From positions 1 through 64,000 of the forward strand of contig JAUCGA010000015.1 in NCBI GenBank assembly GCA_030377865.1: 64,000 bases of DNA, given 5' to 3'. Of the stretch, positions 25,635 through 34,498 are shown in pieces. The notes under the pieces were generated by a model. It saw only the letters and a list, made by a program, of their open reading frames with translations. It did no database searches and had not been told where the DNA came from. The DNA comes from Anaerolineales bacterium HSG25. Its GTDB lineage: Bacteria; Chloroflexota; Anaerolineae; 4572-78; J111. The position numbers and the translations under genes are program-made. The stretch's first letter is position 1. The number at the start of each line of letters is the position of its first letter.

Positions 25635-25871
25635 TTAATCATCTGTTTCCTCATAAACAAACAAATCAGAAATCTCACAATCAAAATATTCTAAAAATTT
25701 AGCTATAACGCCACGATCATATTCCTGCGTTTCATTACGCACCCATTTCCCTACAGTATTTTTACTTAATCCCGTAGACAATGCAATATCACGGTAAGGA
25801 TAACGTTTGCCGCTTCGCCGTTCTTTTTCCGCAATAAGTTCTTTTACACGATTATGGATTTTTTTTACCAT
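25635..25871 (-). CDS. Small XRE-family helix-turn-helix regulator
   Basis: 78 residues: KELIAEKERRSGKRYPYRDIALSTGLSKNTVGKWVRNE is a Cro/C1-type HTH (recognition helix around KNTVGKW, about 38-46), followed by IAKFLEYFDCEISDLFVYEE, the usual C-terminal helix of this class. No clear ribosome-binding site. It lies upstream of and in line with the decapeptide-repeat gene (120 bp gap) and could control it. The last residues are acidic. Confidence 0.8.
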   Translation of the reverse strand: MVKKIHNRVKELIAEKERRSGKRYPYRDIALSTGLSKNTVGKWVRNETQEYDRGVIAKFLEYFDCEISDLFVYEETDD

Positions 25872-25922
25872 TTTTATTTGTAGCTTATATGTTTTCCTTG
25901 AGTAAAATTATATACTTCTTAA

Positions 25923-26099
25923 CAAACATTAATAAGAATCTCTCGCTTTGCCTGTCTGTGTCACTACGCCGAGTTCATGCTCGAAAATGACACCCATCGC
26001 GACGATATTGCTCATTTGCGCTGGGTGGTCGAGACACCACTGGTAGATTTGGTGGTGTGGTTATCAGCGGCTAAGGGGCAGTGGGTGTGGGATGAGTGA
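25923..26099 (+). pseudogene. Possible gene remnant (C-terminal fragment)
   Basis: An open frame of about 58 codons ends in a normal-looking tail: HYAEFMLENDTHRDDIAH, then LRWVVETPLVDLVVWL, AAKGQWVWDE. Composition and the Trp content look protein-like, but no start with a ribosome-binding site is visible upstream. An ATG at 25977 would give 40 residues. It is the only long coding-like frame in this gap; the family was not recognised. Confidence 0.3.
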
Positions 26100-26107
26100 A
26101 AAATGAA

Positions 26108-26147
26108 GAATGGCTCGTTCCCAAATACAGCGGGAATGAGCCATTCG
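26108..26147 (-). terminator. Hairpin downstream of the cyclodeaminase-type gene
   Basis: GAATGGCTCGTTCCC, 9-nt loop, GGGAATGAGCCATTC; the minus strand continues TTCATTTTT, fitting a terminator for the gene ending at 26172. Confidence 0.55.
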
Positions 26148-26171
26148 CTATTCGCTACATTCGCTTGTCGC

Positions 26172-26795
26172 TTAAAACTTACTTTTCACAAACTCATACA
26201 CCTCTTGGGCCAATGGCTCAGAGGCTTCGATAATCTGGTCAAGTTTATCACGATGTTCGGTCACAAAGGTTTCGTCTTTAATCGTGCCCAGATTTATCAT
26301 CACATTAAGCGCCGAGGCTTTTAAGCCTGATTGAGCCGCGGCGACTGCCGCGCCCACATCACTGACAACATTGCTATTGCCCTTTTCAGCGGCGGGTCTC
26401 GCTAGTTCAATCACTTTCGCACAGGCCTGAGCCGCTTGTAACGGTACAATGGTGGCCTGTTTCGAGGCTGTTTGAATCGCCGCGCTCCGAGCCGATTTTT
26501 CCTCGTCAGTTGCTTTAGGCAAGCGATAAGCATCCATGACCGAGTTAAAGGCGGCCACATCATCAGCAATAAGAGCGGTCAGTTGGGTGCGTAATTCCTC
26601 GGCTTGCTCTAATAGCTCCTTCATTTGTGGCTCAACCTCGGCATATTTCTTTCTGCCGATAGTTAAGTTACAAACCATGCTGACTAGGGCCGCGCCCATC
26701 GCTCCCGAAAGGGCCGCCGCACCACCACCGCCGGGGGTGGCGGCAGAACTTGCGAGATCATCTAAAAACTGTTGAATCGGTTGTTGTTGAGACAT
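26172..26795 (-). CDS. Cyclodeaminase/cyclohydrolase family protein (FchA/FTCD C-terminal type)
   Basis: 207 residues, the length of stand-alone formimino-THF cyclodeaminase or methenyl-THF cyclohydrolase. Family features: PGGGGAAALSGAMGAALVSMVCNLTIGRKKY near the N-terminus, DDVAAFNSVMDAYRLPK, and the C-terminal GNSNVVSDVGAAVAAAQSGLKASALNVMINL. It forms 5,10-methenyl-THF or hydrolyses it, connecting with the folate genes at 8-9.7 kb. AGGAG precedes the ATG. Which of the two activities applies cannot be told from sequence alone. Confidence 0.88.
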   Translation of the reverse strand: MSQQQPIQQFLDDLASSAATPGGGGAAALSGAMGAALVSMVCNLTIGRKKYAEVEPQMKELLEQAEELRTQLTALIADDVAAFNSVMDAYRLPKATDEEKSARSAAIQTASKQATIVPLQAAQACAKVIELARPAAEKGNSNVVSDVGAAVAAAQSGLKASALNVMINLGTIKDETFVTEHRDKLDQIIEASEPLAQEVYEFVKSKF

Positions 26796-26814
26796 AATTA
26801 ACTCCTAATTAAAT

Positions 26815-26954
26815 TAGACCTGTTCGGCAATAACTTATCATCTCATAAAAACTCAAAATCGAGGTCTGCGGAGTGCAAAAGCTTCTTGCTTTTGCATGTT
26901 TGTTTCTGGCAAAAGCAAGAAGCTTTTGCACTCCTTTATTCCCGAACAACTCTA
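26815..26954. repeat. Family D element (D3)
   Basis: TAGACCTGTTCGGCAATAA and TTATTCCCGAACAACTCTA ends, TA on both sides; the core is as in D2 but inverted. Confidence 0.82.
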
Positions 26955-26981
26955 TTATAGCACAGATTTTAATCTGTGTAT

Positions 26982-27139
26982 TAGGGATTTCCAAGGAAAT
27001 AAATCTCCCAAACTGATTAAATTCTCTATGTCATTCCCGCATGCTTTTAGCGGGAATCCACATTCTGCATACAAATGGATGCCCGATAACAACATTCGGG
27101 CATGACATTTGGGAGGTTTATTTTCTTGGAGTTACCTTA
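26982..27139. repeat. Family O element (O3) with family C core
   Basis: Ends TAGGGATTTCCAAGG and CTTGGAGTTACCTTA; C module at 27028-27108 in opposite orientation to that in O2. It abuts a lone family N end (TTTGACAATGTTAC). Confidence 0.8.
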
Positions 27140-27167
27140 GTTTGACAATGTTACATTGGTATTTGAA

Positions 27168-27308
27168 TCTGTGTCCCTCTGTGAATCTCTGTGTTCCTGT
27201 TTTAGCCTTCCCTAAATCACTTTCTACGATGGTAACGGGTGTATCCGTTACCCATGCTAGGCGGGTATGTACCCGCCAAATACCCGTTGTAATTACATAA
27301 TCGCAATA
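27168..27308. repeat. Half P hairpin followed by a J copy
   Basis: CTGTGAATCTCTGTGTTCCTG (P half), then 27226-27308 a J module (GGTAACGGGTG...GTTACC, GGCGGGTATGTACCCGCC). No gene in 26796-27317. Confidence 0.55.
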
Positions 27309-27317
27309 ATTAGAAAT

Positions 27318-27722
27318 TTATACTTGTTGACTGGTATTACGCAAGAATATTAACGAGGTGACAAAACGGGCTACACTTAACAGTGCTAGAAGTGCCCCTA
27401 ACTCTTCGTAGCCGGTCAAAACAATGAACATGGCTCCATAAATTGCTCCAAAGGCAACGTATCCGGTGTTGGTCATTAGGAGAGCTTTACGGGCAGAAGG
27501 GTTTTTACTGTTGGCAATTTGATGCATGGCGTACAGCATCAGTGGGACTTCAGCGAGTGAGAGAATTAAAAATGAGCCAAAGAAGATATAAGCTAGAATA
27601 TAGTGGGAAAATATAATCGGAACCCATTCTAAACGAACCACAACGATGGATAGCAGAGTCAATAGAAGTGCCCCAACTAATCCTATTAGACTGGTAAAAA
27701 TAAGGTTTTTACGACTGATCAT
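27318..27722 (-). CDS. Hypothetical four-helix membrane protein
   Basis: 134 residues with four predicted membrane helices (about 8-28, 37-58, 79-98, 104-124) and short loops. No family recognised. Its start overlaps the end of the upstream gene by 14 nt and has no ribosome-binding site of its own, so the two small membrane proteins are probably made together, perhaps as a complex. Confidence 0.6.
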   Translation of the reverse strand: MISRKNLIFTSLIGLVGALLLTLLSIVVVRLEWVPIIFSHYILAYIFFGSFLILSLAEVPLMLYAMHQIANSKNPSARKALLMTNTGYVAFGAIYGAMFIVLTGYEELGALLALLSVARFVTSLIFLRNTSQQV

Positions 27723-27963
27723 GGGTTTTTTTGGCTAATTCTGCTTCGCGGACATCTTTTTCTACCTCTACAGTAGCAAAGGCTATGGCCCAACTGACAA
27801 TGCCCCAAGTGCCACCAGCAATCACCGTGCCAGCGGTCAACGACCACATGGTAATGGGAGTAGTCGGGTCACGAAAAATACCGACAATGGTCAACAAGAT
27901 GCCAATAATGGCAAAGGTAAGACCCACTTTGGTCGGGCCGTCTAAACGTTTTAGTTTGTTCAT
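27709..27963 (-). CDS. Hypothetical two-helix membrane protein
   Basis: 84 residues starting MNKLKRLDGPTKVG, with helices at about 13-30 (GLTFAIIGILLTIVGIF) and 38-60, and a charged C-terminal tail (EVEKDVREAELAKKTHDQS). The open frame extends to 28029, but that part runs into repeat I2, so the inner start was taken. Translationally coupled to the next gene by a 14-nt overlap. Function unknown. Confidence 0.55.
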   Translation of the reverse strand: MNKLKRLDGPTKVGLTFAIIGILLTIVGIFRDPTTPITMWSLTAGTVIAGGTWGIVSWAIAFATVEVEKDVREAELAKKTHDQS

Positions 27964-28007
27964 AAAAAATCGTATCCATTCAATAAGGTAGTGTTGACGT
28001 GTTGACT

Positions 28008-28118
28008 GATAGCCTTGGACTAAAGCCACAAGACTAAAAACTCAAGATCGCTAAAAGCGGCCTAAATAGCTGGCTTTAGCCTGTTTTAGCTATCAGCATC
28101 GGGATTTATTCCGATGTG
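28008..28118. repeat. Family I element (I2)
   Basis: TGATAGCCTTGG...AGCTATCA outer pairing, inner GCTAAAAGCGGCC...TAGCTGGCTTTAGC hairpin and CATCGGGATTTATTCCGATG tail, as in I1. Confidence 0.7.
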
Positions 28119-28283
28119 TCATCTTGTGCAGGTCGTCATGAGAGTGGGCGCATAGAGTGACAATTCGTGGGTTTTTTGATTGGCGGTCATATCCCCCGAA
28201 CCGTTCCTTGCGCCCCATGAGAGTGGTTCAATCTCTAAGATTGAATCACTTTGGAGCGCGCAACTTATTTGGACTCATTCCTA
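28119..28283. repeat. Family F element (F3), interrupted by L2
   Basis: F sequence (CTTGTGCAGGTCGTC | ATGAGAGTGGTTCAATC...GCGCAACTTATTTGGACTCATTCCTA) is split at 28147-28216 by an L element. Intact copies F1 and F2 show the empty site. Confidence 0.8.
28147..28216. repeat. Family L element (L2), short form, 9-bp target duplication
   Basis: GGCGCATAGAG...CCTTGCGCCCC, flanked by ATGAGAGTG at 28138-28146 and 28217-28225. It lacks about 100 bp present in L3. Confidence 0.88.
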
Positions 28284-28353
28284 AGGTATATATGGATACA
28301 ATTTATACTGCTATCAATCTAAAACCGCAAATTTGGATGGTGGTCAGCTTGAT

Positions 28354-28445
28354 GTTGAAAATTTCAGTAAAGTAGCTCTAGAACCCGATTTCTCAAAGAA
28401 ATCGGGTTTCTGATGCTCTTTCTGGCGAGTTCACTGAATATTTAC
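28354..28445. repeat. Family E element (E3), left end decayed
   Basis: Right end ACTGAATATTTAC is intact; left end fused to a family Q arm. Central ACCCGATTTCT/AGAAATCGGGT hairpin present. Confidence 0.7.
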
Positions 28446-28495
28446 CCAAAATCTCTATAACCCATCGAAATAAACCATGATATACTAGAGCTGTT

Positions 28496-28614
28496 CGGCA
28501 ATAAGAAAGGTGGGTATTTATTGGGCTATCGGAGTGCAAGAATTGTATTCTTGCCAGCCAAAATAGAATTTTGACACTCCTTTCCGCACAAATCCTTATT
28601 CCCGAACAAGTCTA
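28496..28614. repeat. Family D element (D4) with alternative core
   Basis: TAGAGCTGTTCGGCAATAA and TTATTCCCGAACAAGTCTA ends, but the core is GGAGTGCAAGAAT...ATTTTGACACTCC, the hairpin found in B2 and B3. Confidence 0.8.
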
Positions 28615-28759
28615 CTAAACACAAGGTGAAACACTCGGTCAAATCACCATAATTCTAAGCAAACAGTTCACATAAAACATCTTGAATGATATAATACTTT
28701 TAACAACAACTTGATTTTCCCAAAAATGGGACTGTTTTGGGATAAAGTTGGGACAACTG

Positions 28760-28787
28760 TTGGCAACGATTTATGGTATAGTATAAT
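28760..28787 (+). promoter_or_regulatory. Promoter of the chemoreceptor gene
   Basis: TTGGCA, 16 bp, TATAAT, 110 bp before the start codon. The preceding region has the related stretches CCCAAAAATGGGA and TTTTGGGATAAAG, possible regulator sites. Confidence 0.6.
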
Positions 28788-28897
28788 CACGTTCTTTTAC
28801 ATCTCTTTTCTATCAAGATGTATAAGCAAGATGTACAGGATTTTTTAAAACACAATGTTTGAGTATAACCCATATTGTTTAGCTTTAGGAGATTAGG

Positions 28898-31894
28898 ATG
28901 AATACAAAACAAACACAATTGCCATTTACTCGATCAATCCGTGGAAAATTACTCGGTTGGTTTTTATTCTTTGCACTCGTGCCATTAATCTTTATGGCCG
29001 GAGTCGCTTATTGGCAGGCTCAAACCTCGCTACAAGCCGCGGCTTATGAAAAACTGGAAGCTGTTCGGGTCATTAAGGCCAATCAAGTCAACGGTTATTT
29101 TGCCGAACGTGAAAGCGACATGGCCGTTTTGGTTGAGATGGTCACCGCGTTGCAACAAGAAGCCTTTGATGTTATTGCATCTACGCAGAGCAATAAGGCA
29201 AGCAGTGTTGAGACCTATTTCCAAACGTTAGAGAAACAGTTAAAACTATTGGGCCATAGTCGTTTTGCTTACGAGGCGATCGTAGAACTAACCTTTGCCT
29301 TTGAAGAGAGTAACAATAAGGTGGGCACACCCCTATGGAATCAAGTGGCTCGCAAATATGATCCCTATTTCAAAACAGCCGCTCAGGAACATGGCTGGCA
29401 TGAACTGATGCTTATTGCTCCTGATGGAGCGATTGTTTATGGCACAAATTTAGACTCAGATGTTGGCATGTCCATTACCGATGCGGCTATAAAAGATACG
29501 GGCTTAGGAGATGTTTTTGAAAAAGCCAAAACAAATAATAACCAAGATGTTATTTTTCAAGACTTTTCCAGTTATGCTCCGGCAGGAGGACAACAACAAG
29601 CCTTTTTGCTGACCACCATACGAGACGAGAACAGTAAGGTGGTTGGTCATATCGTAGCAGAGGTGGGCACAGATAAGATTAACCAGTTTATGCAAGACCG
29701 AACTGGTTTGGGTCAAACCGGCGAGACCTATATGGTGGCTCGGGAGGTTGACGGACAGATTACCTTCCGAAGCAATGTTACAACTATGGGGCATGACGAG
29801 TATGTGGTTGGGTATGACGTAACCGACGTATCCCCCGAATATGTTAGTTTCGCCTTAGCCGGCCAATCGGGACAAAATGATTTTATCGATAGTGATGGGA
29901 ATCCGGTATTGGTCTCTTACGACCCGCTTAACCTGCCCGGCCTAAATTGGGCTATTATTACCAAAATGAATGCCGAAGAGGCGATTGTGCCGCAGGTTGT
30001 GGGGAGTGATAAAGACCTGTTAAGCCAATATGAGGAGTTGTATGGCTATGACGACCTATTTTTAATCAATAGTGAGGGGTACGTTTTCTACTCAGTAGAA
30101 CATGAAGCCGACTATCAAACCAACATGGTGTCTGGTGATTATAAAGATACAAATTTAGGGAGAGCGGTACAAGAGTTGTTACAGAGCAATGCCTTTACCT
30201 TTGTTGATTTTGAACCCTACGCCCCTAGTAATGGTAAGCCTGCCGCCTTTATGGCTCAACCCGTTATCCATGATGATAAAGCAGAGATGATTGTGGCCCT
30301 GCAACTATCATTAGATGAAATTAACACGATTATGCAAGAACAAGAAGGGATGGGGCTTACCGGTGAGACCTATCTGGTCGGTGCAGATAAACGGATGCGA
30401 TCCGATTCCCGCTTACACCCTGAAACCCACTCGGTTGAGGCTTCCTTGAATGGTACGGTGACTGAAAATGGGGTTGACACTGTGGCCTCACAAATAGCTT
30501 TAGCCGGAGATGAAGATTCAGGACTTATTGCGGATTATAGCGGCGAATCGGTGCTGTCAGCTTATGCCCCGCTTAACGTTAGAGGACTAAATTGGGCCAT
30601 TATCGCCGAAGTAGATGAGGGTGAGGCGTTTGCCGCGGTGACCGAGTTGCAGTACATAACCGTTGGTTTGGTAGTGGTGGTGGCACTTGTTGTGATAGGT
30701 GTCGCGTTATGGGTGGCTAACAGTTTCTCTAGCCCTATTATTAAAATGACTGATGTGGCTCAAGCGGTTAGTCATGGGGATTTAGAGGTTCAGGCCAAAA
30801 CTGACTCTAATGATGAAACCGGTATTTTAGCCAATGCCTTTAACACCATGATCGTTAATTTGCGAGAGCAGATTCAGGCCGAACAAGAACAAAAGTTGTA
30901 TCTGGAACAAACGGTTGATAATTACCTTGGTTTTACTGAACGAATTTCTCAAGGTGATTTGAGTAGCCGCTTATCGATTAATGGTAAAACCGATGCCCTA
31001 ACGACGTTAGGCCATAACCTAAATCGGATGGTTGAAGGATTGGGTGAAATGACCAGCCAAATCCGAGAAGCAACGGTCAATATCACCTCTGCCGCGGCCG
31101 AAATTCTAGCGGCTACCACCCAACAAGCCTCTGGAGCCAATGAACAGTCGGCGGCTATCAATCAAACCACCTCGACGATTAGTGAGGTTCGGACGGTGGT
31201 TGAGCAGGCCTTAGCAAAGGCTCAGGCGGTTTCTGAAAAATCGAGACAGACTGGTCAAATTTCCCAAAATGGTCAGGAAGCGGTTATTGAGACCATCGAC
31301 GGTATGTCGCAGATAAAAGAGCGAGTGGCTGGTATTGCCGAAAACATTCTGGCTTTGAGCGAGCAGACGCAACAGATTGGTGAGATTACAGCCACCGTCA
31401 ACGACATCGCCTCACAGAGTAACCTGCTGGCTCTAAATGCCTCCGTTGAAGCGGCTCGAGCCGGTGAGCATGGCAAGGGGTTTGCCGTTGTAGCCGTCGA
31501 AGTTCGTAACTTGGCCGAGCAGTCAAAACAGGCTACCACCCAAGTCAAGGCAATTCTAAATGAGATTCAACAGGCCACCAACGCCGCGGTTATGGCGACC
31601 GAAGAGGGAACCAAGGGGGTTGATTCTGGGGTAGAGATGACCCAACAGGCTGGTATGACCATCGAGCAGTTGGCTCAAAATATCGACGAAAACTCGCAAA
31701 TGGCTGACCAAATTGTCGCCAGTGTACAACAGCAAACTGCCGGCATGGAGCAGATAACCCTAGCCATGCAGAACATCAATCAAGCGACCATGCAAAACTT
31801 ATCCTCGACCCGACAAACCGAACGAAGCGCCCAGGACTTGTCATCTGTATCTCAACAACTAGAGAGCCTAGTGGCTCGCTATAAGCTCAATTAG
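28898..31894 (+). CDS. Methyl-accepting chemotaxis protein with large double sensor region
   Basis: 998 residues. Membrane helix 1 (about 17-40), then a long outer region of two Cache-like sensors (about 45-360 and 375-580; repeated motifs [20 protein letters not shown] and [11 protein letters not shown]), helix 2 (about 585-608), a HAMP domain and a second HAMP-like stretch (about 610-720), and the signalling domain with the conserved hairpin tip [20 protein letters not shown] and [22 protein letters not shown]. No C-terminal NWETF-type tether. AGGAG precedes the ATG. Signals go to a CheA/CheW array or to a type IV pilus/gliding pathway. The histidine kinase that follows is 92 bp away. Confidence 0.95.
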   Translation: MNTKQTQLPFTRSIRGKLLGWFLFFALVPLIFMAGVAYWQAQTSLQAAAYEKLEAVRVIKANQVNGYFAERESDMAVLVEMVTALQQEAFDVIASTQSNKASSVETYFQTLEKQLKLLGHSRFAYEAIVELTFAFEESNNKVGTPLWNQVARKYDPYFKTAAQEHGWHELMLIAPDGAIVYGTNLDSDVGMSITDAAIKDTGLGDVFEKAKTNNNQDVIFQDFSSYAPAGGQQQAFLLTTIRDENSKVVGHIVAEVGTDKINQFMQDRTGLGQTGETYMVAREVDGQITFRSNVTTMGHDEYVVGYDVTDVSPEYVSFALAGQSGQNDFIDSDGNPVLVSYDPLNLPGLNWAIITKMNAEEAIVPQVVGSDKDLLSQYEELYGYDDLFLINSEGYVFYSVEHEADYQTNMVSGDYKDTNLGRAVQELLQSNAFTFVDFEPYAPSNGKPAAFMAQPVIHDDKAEMIVALQLSLDEINTIMQEQEGMGLTGETYLVGADKRMRSDSRLHPETHSVEASLNGTVTENGVDTVASQIALAGDEDSGLIADYSGESVLSAYAPLNVRGLNWAIIAEVDEGEAFAAVTELQYITVGLVVVVALVVIGVALWVANSFSSPIIKMTDVAQAVSHGDLEVQAKTDSNDETGILANAFNTMIVNLREQIQAEQEQKLYLEQTVDNYLGFTERISQGDLSSRLSINGKTDALTTLGHNLNRMVEGLGEMTSQIREATVNITSAAAEILAATTQQASGANEQSAAINQTTSTISEVRTVVEQALAKAQAVSEKSRQTGQISQNGQEAVIETIDGMSQIKERVAGIAENILALSEQTQQIGEITATVNDIASQSNLLALNASVEAARAGEHGKGFAVVAVEVRNLAEQSKQATTQVKAILNEIQQATNAAVMATEEGTKGVDSGVEMTQQAGMTIEQLAQNIDENSQMADQIVASVQQQTAGMEQITLAMQNINQATMQNLSSTRQTERSAQDLSSVSQQLESLVARYKLN

Positions 31895-31920
31895 GAAATT
31901 GAGTAAGCAATAGAAAAATA

Positions 31921-31954
31921 GTTATAAGCCCGATTTTTGAAAAATCGGGCTTAT
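31921..31954 (+). terminator. Hairpin between chemoreceptor and kinase genes
   Basis: TTATAAGCCCGATTTTT, 3-nt loop, AAATCGGGCTTATAA. A strong stem without a following T run; it could be an attenuating or RNA-processing structure. Confidence 0.45.
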
Positions 31955-31986
31955 AACGCGATCGTAAATCGGTTTAGGGGAAAATA

Positions 31987-33423
31987 ATGATTTATTTAGA
32001 GAGTGTGTGGGATAGCTTGATTCGCCCCGTATATTCAGATATTTCGGAAATTTTGATTAGAAAAATACAGGCATTTTTGCCTTTTTATCAACTGCAAAGA
32101 CTGACTGACGAGCTAGATGTCAAAAATAAAGCGTTACGACAATCAGAAATGGCATTGCATGCGGTAAATCAACATCTTTCTGAGCAAACTAAACAACTCG
32201 AGTTGAGCAACCAAGTTGGACAACAGATTATCTCGGTTTTAGATTTAGACAAACTTCTGCCAAAAGTGGTTGACCTAATTTTGGATAGGTTTAATTGTTA
32301 CTTTGTGGCAATTTGGTTATTAAGTGAGCGTAAAGAGGGCAACCAGTTCATTAAAGTTGACCTGACCCTACAGGCCAGTGCCAGCCAAAATATCACCTCG
32401 CCATACAACGTCGAAACCAAAATGGATTTAACCATCGCTGATACTATTTTGGCACATGCTTGTCATACCGAAAAGGAATATTATGCCCCCGATGTAAATG
32501 TCGATTCTCATTATAAGCATGCAGAGGAACTGTCCAATACTCGTTCTCAATTAGTGCTTCCTTTACCAATTGGTAAAAGAATTATCGGCATGCTAGATAT
32601 TGAGAGTGAACAACTAGATGCGTTTACCAATGATGATTTAGTGACGTTACGCATGCTCACTAATCAAATTGCCATTGCCGTGCGGAATGCTCAACTACAT
32701 GGCATGGTACAGCAGGCCAATCAAGACCTATCAAAACTTAATGCCGATAAAGATAAATTCTTCTCCATTGTTGCTCATGATTTAAGAGGCCCATTTCTAC
32801 CATTATTGGGTAACGCAGAACTTTTATCTGAAATGGCAACCCAGTTAATGCCCGACGATGTGGCTAAGATGAGCAGGGCGATGCATCAGGCGGCTAGTCG
32901 CATAGTAGATTTGTTAGAAAATTTGCTACAATGGTCACAAATACAAAAGGGGCGCATGCCGTATCGACCCAAAAATATCAAGTTACATGACACGGTACAA
33001 ATAGTTTTTAAGCTATTCGATTCGGTGGCCGCGCAGAAACAGATCAAACTAAGTCATCAAATACCAGTTGACATCATGGTTTATGCAGATGAGCACATAC
33101 TCAGTACAGTGGTGCGGAATTTGGTCAATAATGCCCTTAAATTTACTAACCAAGGGGGCGAGGTGAGGGTTTCGATAAAATTGAGTACTGGATTTGTTGA
33201 GGTGTCCGTAACCGATACGGGATTGGGTATTAGTGAAGTAGACCAAGCCAAACTATTCAAAATTGATGGTCACCATCGTACAAATGGCACGGCTAACGAG
33301 AAAGGCTCTGGGCTAGGGTTGATTATGTGCAAAGAGATGGTCGAGATGCACGGAGGTCAAATTTGGCTTGATAGCAAGTTAAGACAGGGAACAACAGTAA
33401 GTTTTACTATTCCGAAGGAATGA
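31987..33423 (+). CDS. Soluble GAF-domain sensor histidine kinase
   Basis: 478 residues, no membrane helix. A unique N-terminus (MIYLESVWDSLIRPVY) and coiled coil (about 40-75) lead to a GAF domain (about 80-235: LPKVVDLILDRFNCYFVAIWLL ... GMLDIESEQLDAFTNDD). The DHp helix with phospho-acceptor histidine in FFSIVAHDLRGPF (about 262) follows, then a HATPase domain with N-box LVNNALKFT, DTGLGI and GSGLGL. AGGGG lies before the ATG. The start resembles that of the 85-residue protein at 33988. Its stop TGA lies in a remnant of a family F end. The response regulator is not in the window. Confidence 0.93.
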   Translation: MIYLESVWDSLIRPVYSDISEILIRKIQAFLPFYQLQRLTDELDVKNKALRQSEMALHAVNQHLSEQTKQLELSNQVGQQIISVLDLDKLLPKVVDLILDRFNCYFVAIWLLSERKEGNQFIKVDLTLQASASQNITSPYNVETKMDLTIADTILAHACHTEKEYYAPDVNVDSHYKHAEELSNTRSQLVLPLPIGKRIIGMLDIESEQLDAFTNDDLVTLRMLTNQIAIAVRNAQLHGMVQQANQDLSKLNADKDKFFSIVAHDLRGPFLPLLGNAELLSEMATQLMPDDVAKMSRAMHQAASRIVDLLENLLQWSQIQKGRMPYRPKNIKLHDTVQIVFKLFDSVAAQKQIKLSHQIPVDIMVYADEHILSTVVRNLVNNALKFTNQGGEVRVSIKLSTGFVEVSVTDTGLGISEVDQAKLFKIDGHHRTNGTANEKGSGLGLIMCKEMVEMHGGQIWLDSKLRQGTTVSFTIPKE

Positions 33424-33732
33424 GTCCTAAGTAGCTTTCAGAACTAACTTGTAAAAAACAGAAATGTACCCATAATAGGCGGGTATATACCCGCCAAATA
33501 CCCGTTGCGATTACATAATCGCAACGATCAGGAAAACAGGAGTGTCAAAATTGTATTTTGACAGCAAGAATGGAATTCTTGCACTCCGGAAAAAGTGACA
33601 ACTTAGAAATGAAAACTACTTAACTTATGCATGTTGATAGTTCGCCTTCGATAGGCTCAGGTGGCGAGACGTAGCCTGAGCCTGTCGAAGGCGATGCAGA
33701 AACGCGCAACTTATTTAATCCCGATTCCTAAG
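33415..33732. repeat. Family F-type element (F5) interrupted by family B element (B3, 33428-33622)
   Basis: GGAATGAGTCC and TTAACTTATGCATGTTG...GCGCAACTTATTTAATCCCGATTCCTAA are F ends around a different core (CCTTCGATAGGCTCAGG / CCTGAGCCTGTCGAAGG). B3 has TAAGTAGCTTTCA...AAAACTACTTA ends and a J module. Confidence 0.65.
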
Positions 33733-33757
33733 TTGCGCGTTTGATTAACGAAGAATT

Positions 33758-33847
33758 GTAAATATTCAGTGAACTCGCCAGAAGGAACGTCAGAACCCCG
33801 ATTTCTCAAAGAAATCGGGGTTCTAGGGTGGTTTTACTGAACTTTTA
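33758..33847. repeat. Family E element (E4) with near-perfect 8-bp duplication
   Basis: Flanks GAAGAATT (33750-33757) and TAAGAATT (33848-33855) agree at seven of eight positions; the element's last base is lost or changed. Confidence 0.75.
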
Positions 33848-33987
33848 TAAGAATTGACCTTCTTCGAAGATTGATTTAGTCTAAAATAGTTATATATTAT
33901 AGTATCCAGAAGAATCTTGTCCTATTTATTCATCCGATGAGTAGAGGCTAAATTTTTCTGGAGGAGTAGTTGAGGGGTAACAAGATA

Positions 33988-34245
33988 ATGACCTATTTAG
34001 TAGATGTGTGGGATAGTTCGATCCGTTCAGTTTATTTGATTAATGCCGAAACGATGGAGCGAGCCTATTATAAGTTAAGTAATTATTTGAACACTCAGGC
34101 CAGTGTATTAGCTACAGGGCAGGCGATTCTGTTGAATCGCATGGGGCGGCAAATTCAAGCAATCGCAGTACCGATTGATGCTCAAAAATTGGCTAGTGAC
34201 ATCCATTGCGTGACCTGTGACCAAACTACTGGGCTTGAGGAATAG
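33988..34245 (+). CDS. Short protein sharing its N-terminus with the GAF histidine kinase
   Basis: 85 residues starting MTYLVDVWDSSIRSVY; 11 of the first 16 residues equal those of the histidine kinase encoded at 31987, and the DNA is similar too, indicating a partial duplication. The rest (helical, then ILLNRMGRQIQAIAVPIDAQK, ending with CVTCD) is not recognised. A GGGG stretch lies 10 nt before the ATG; a TTG at 33970 is a less likely start. It may act as partner or competitor of the kinase N-terminus. Confidence 0.6.
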   Translation: MTYLVDVWDSSIRSVYLINAETMERAYYKLSNYLNTQASVLATGQAILLNRMGRQIQAIAVPIDAQKLASDIHCVTCDQTTGLEE

Positions 34246-34288
34246 TTTCTCCTACTGCTCAAGGATTAAATAATTTGCGCGTTTTCAC

Positions 34289-34475
34289 ATAAGAATGAAT
34301 TCTTATGCTGACACGAGAAACCTGCTTAAGCAGGTTTTTTTTGTTTAAGAGTAAATATTCAGTGAACTCACCAGAAAGAGTGTCAGAAACCCGATTTCTT
34401 TAAGAAATCGGGTTTCTAGGGCTACTTTACTGAACTTTTACGTTTAAGATGCTGATTTCAATCAGCGGCCATAAG
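34289..34475. repeat. Family G repeat (G5), reverse, interrupted by E5
   Basis: ATAAGAATGAATTCTTAT and AAACCTGCTTAAGCAGGTTT (34309-34333, with T8, a likely terminator for the gene ending at 34245), then E5, then the rest of G (GTTTAAGATGCTGATTTC). Confidence 0.8.
34351..34441. repeat. Family E element (E5) with perfect 8-bp target duplication in G5
   Basis: 91 bp flanked by GTTTAAGA on both sides (34343-34350, 34442-34449). The uninterrupted G copies have GTTTAAGA once. Confidence 0.93.
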
Positions 34476-34498
34476 CACAGGTTAATTAATGCCCATTT

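Noticed and set aside
27318-27963. Two small membrane proteins as a holin/antiholin or toxin pair
   Set aside because: No phage context, no charge pattern typical of holins; only the overlap of genes supports pairing.
28157-28375. Open frame of 72 codons
   Set aside because: Composed of L, F and Q repeat sequence; no ribosome-binding site.
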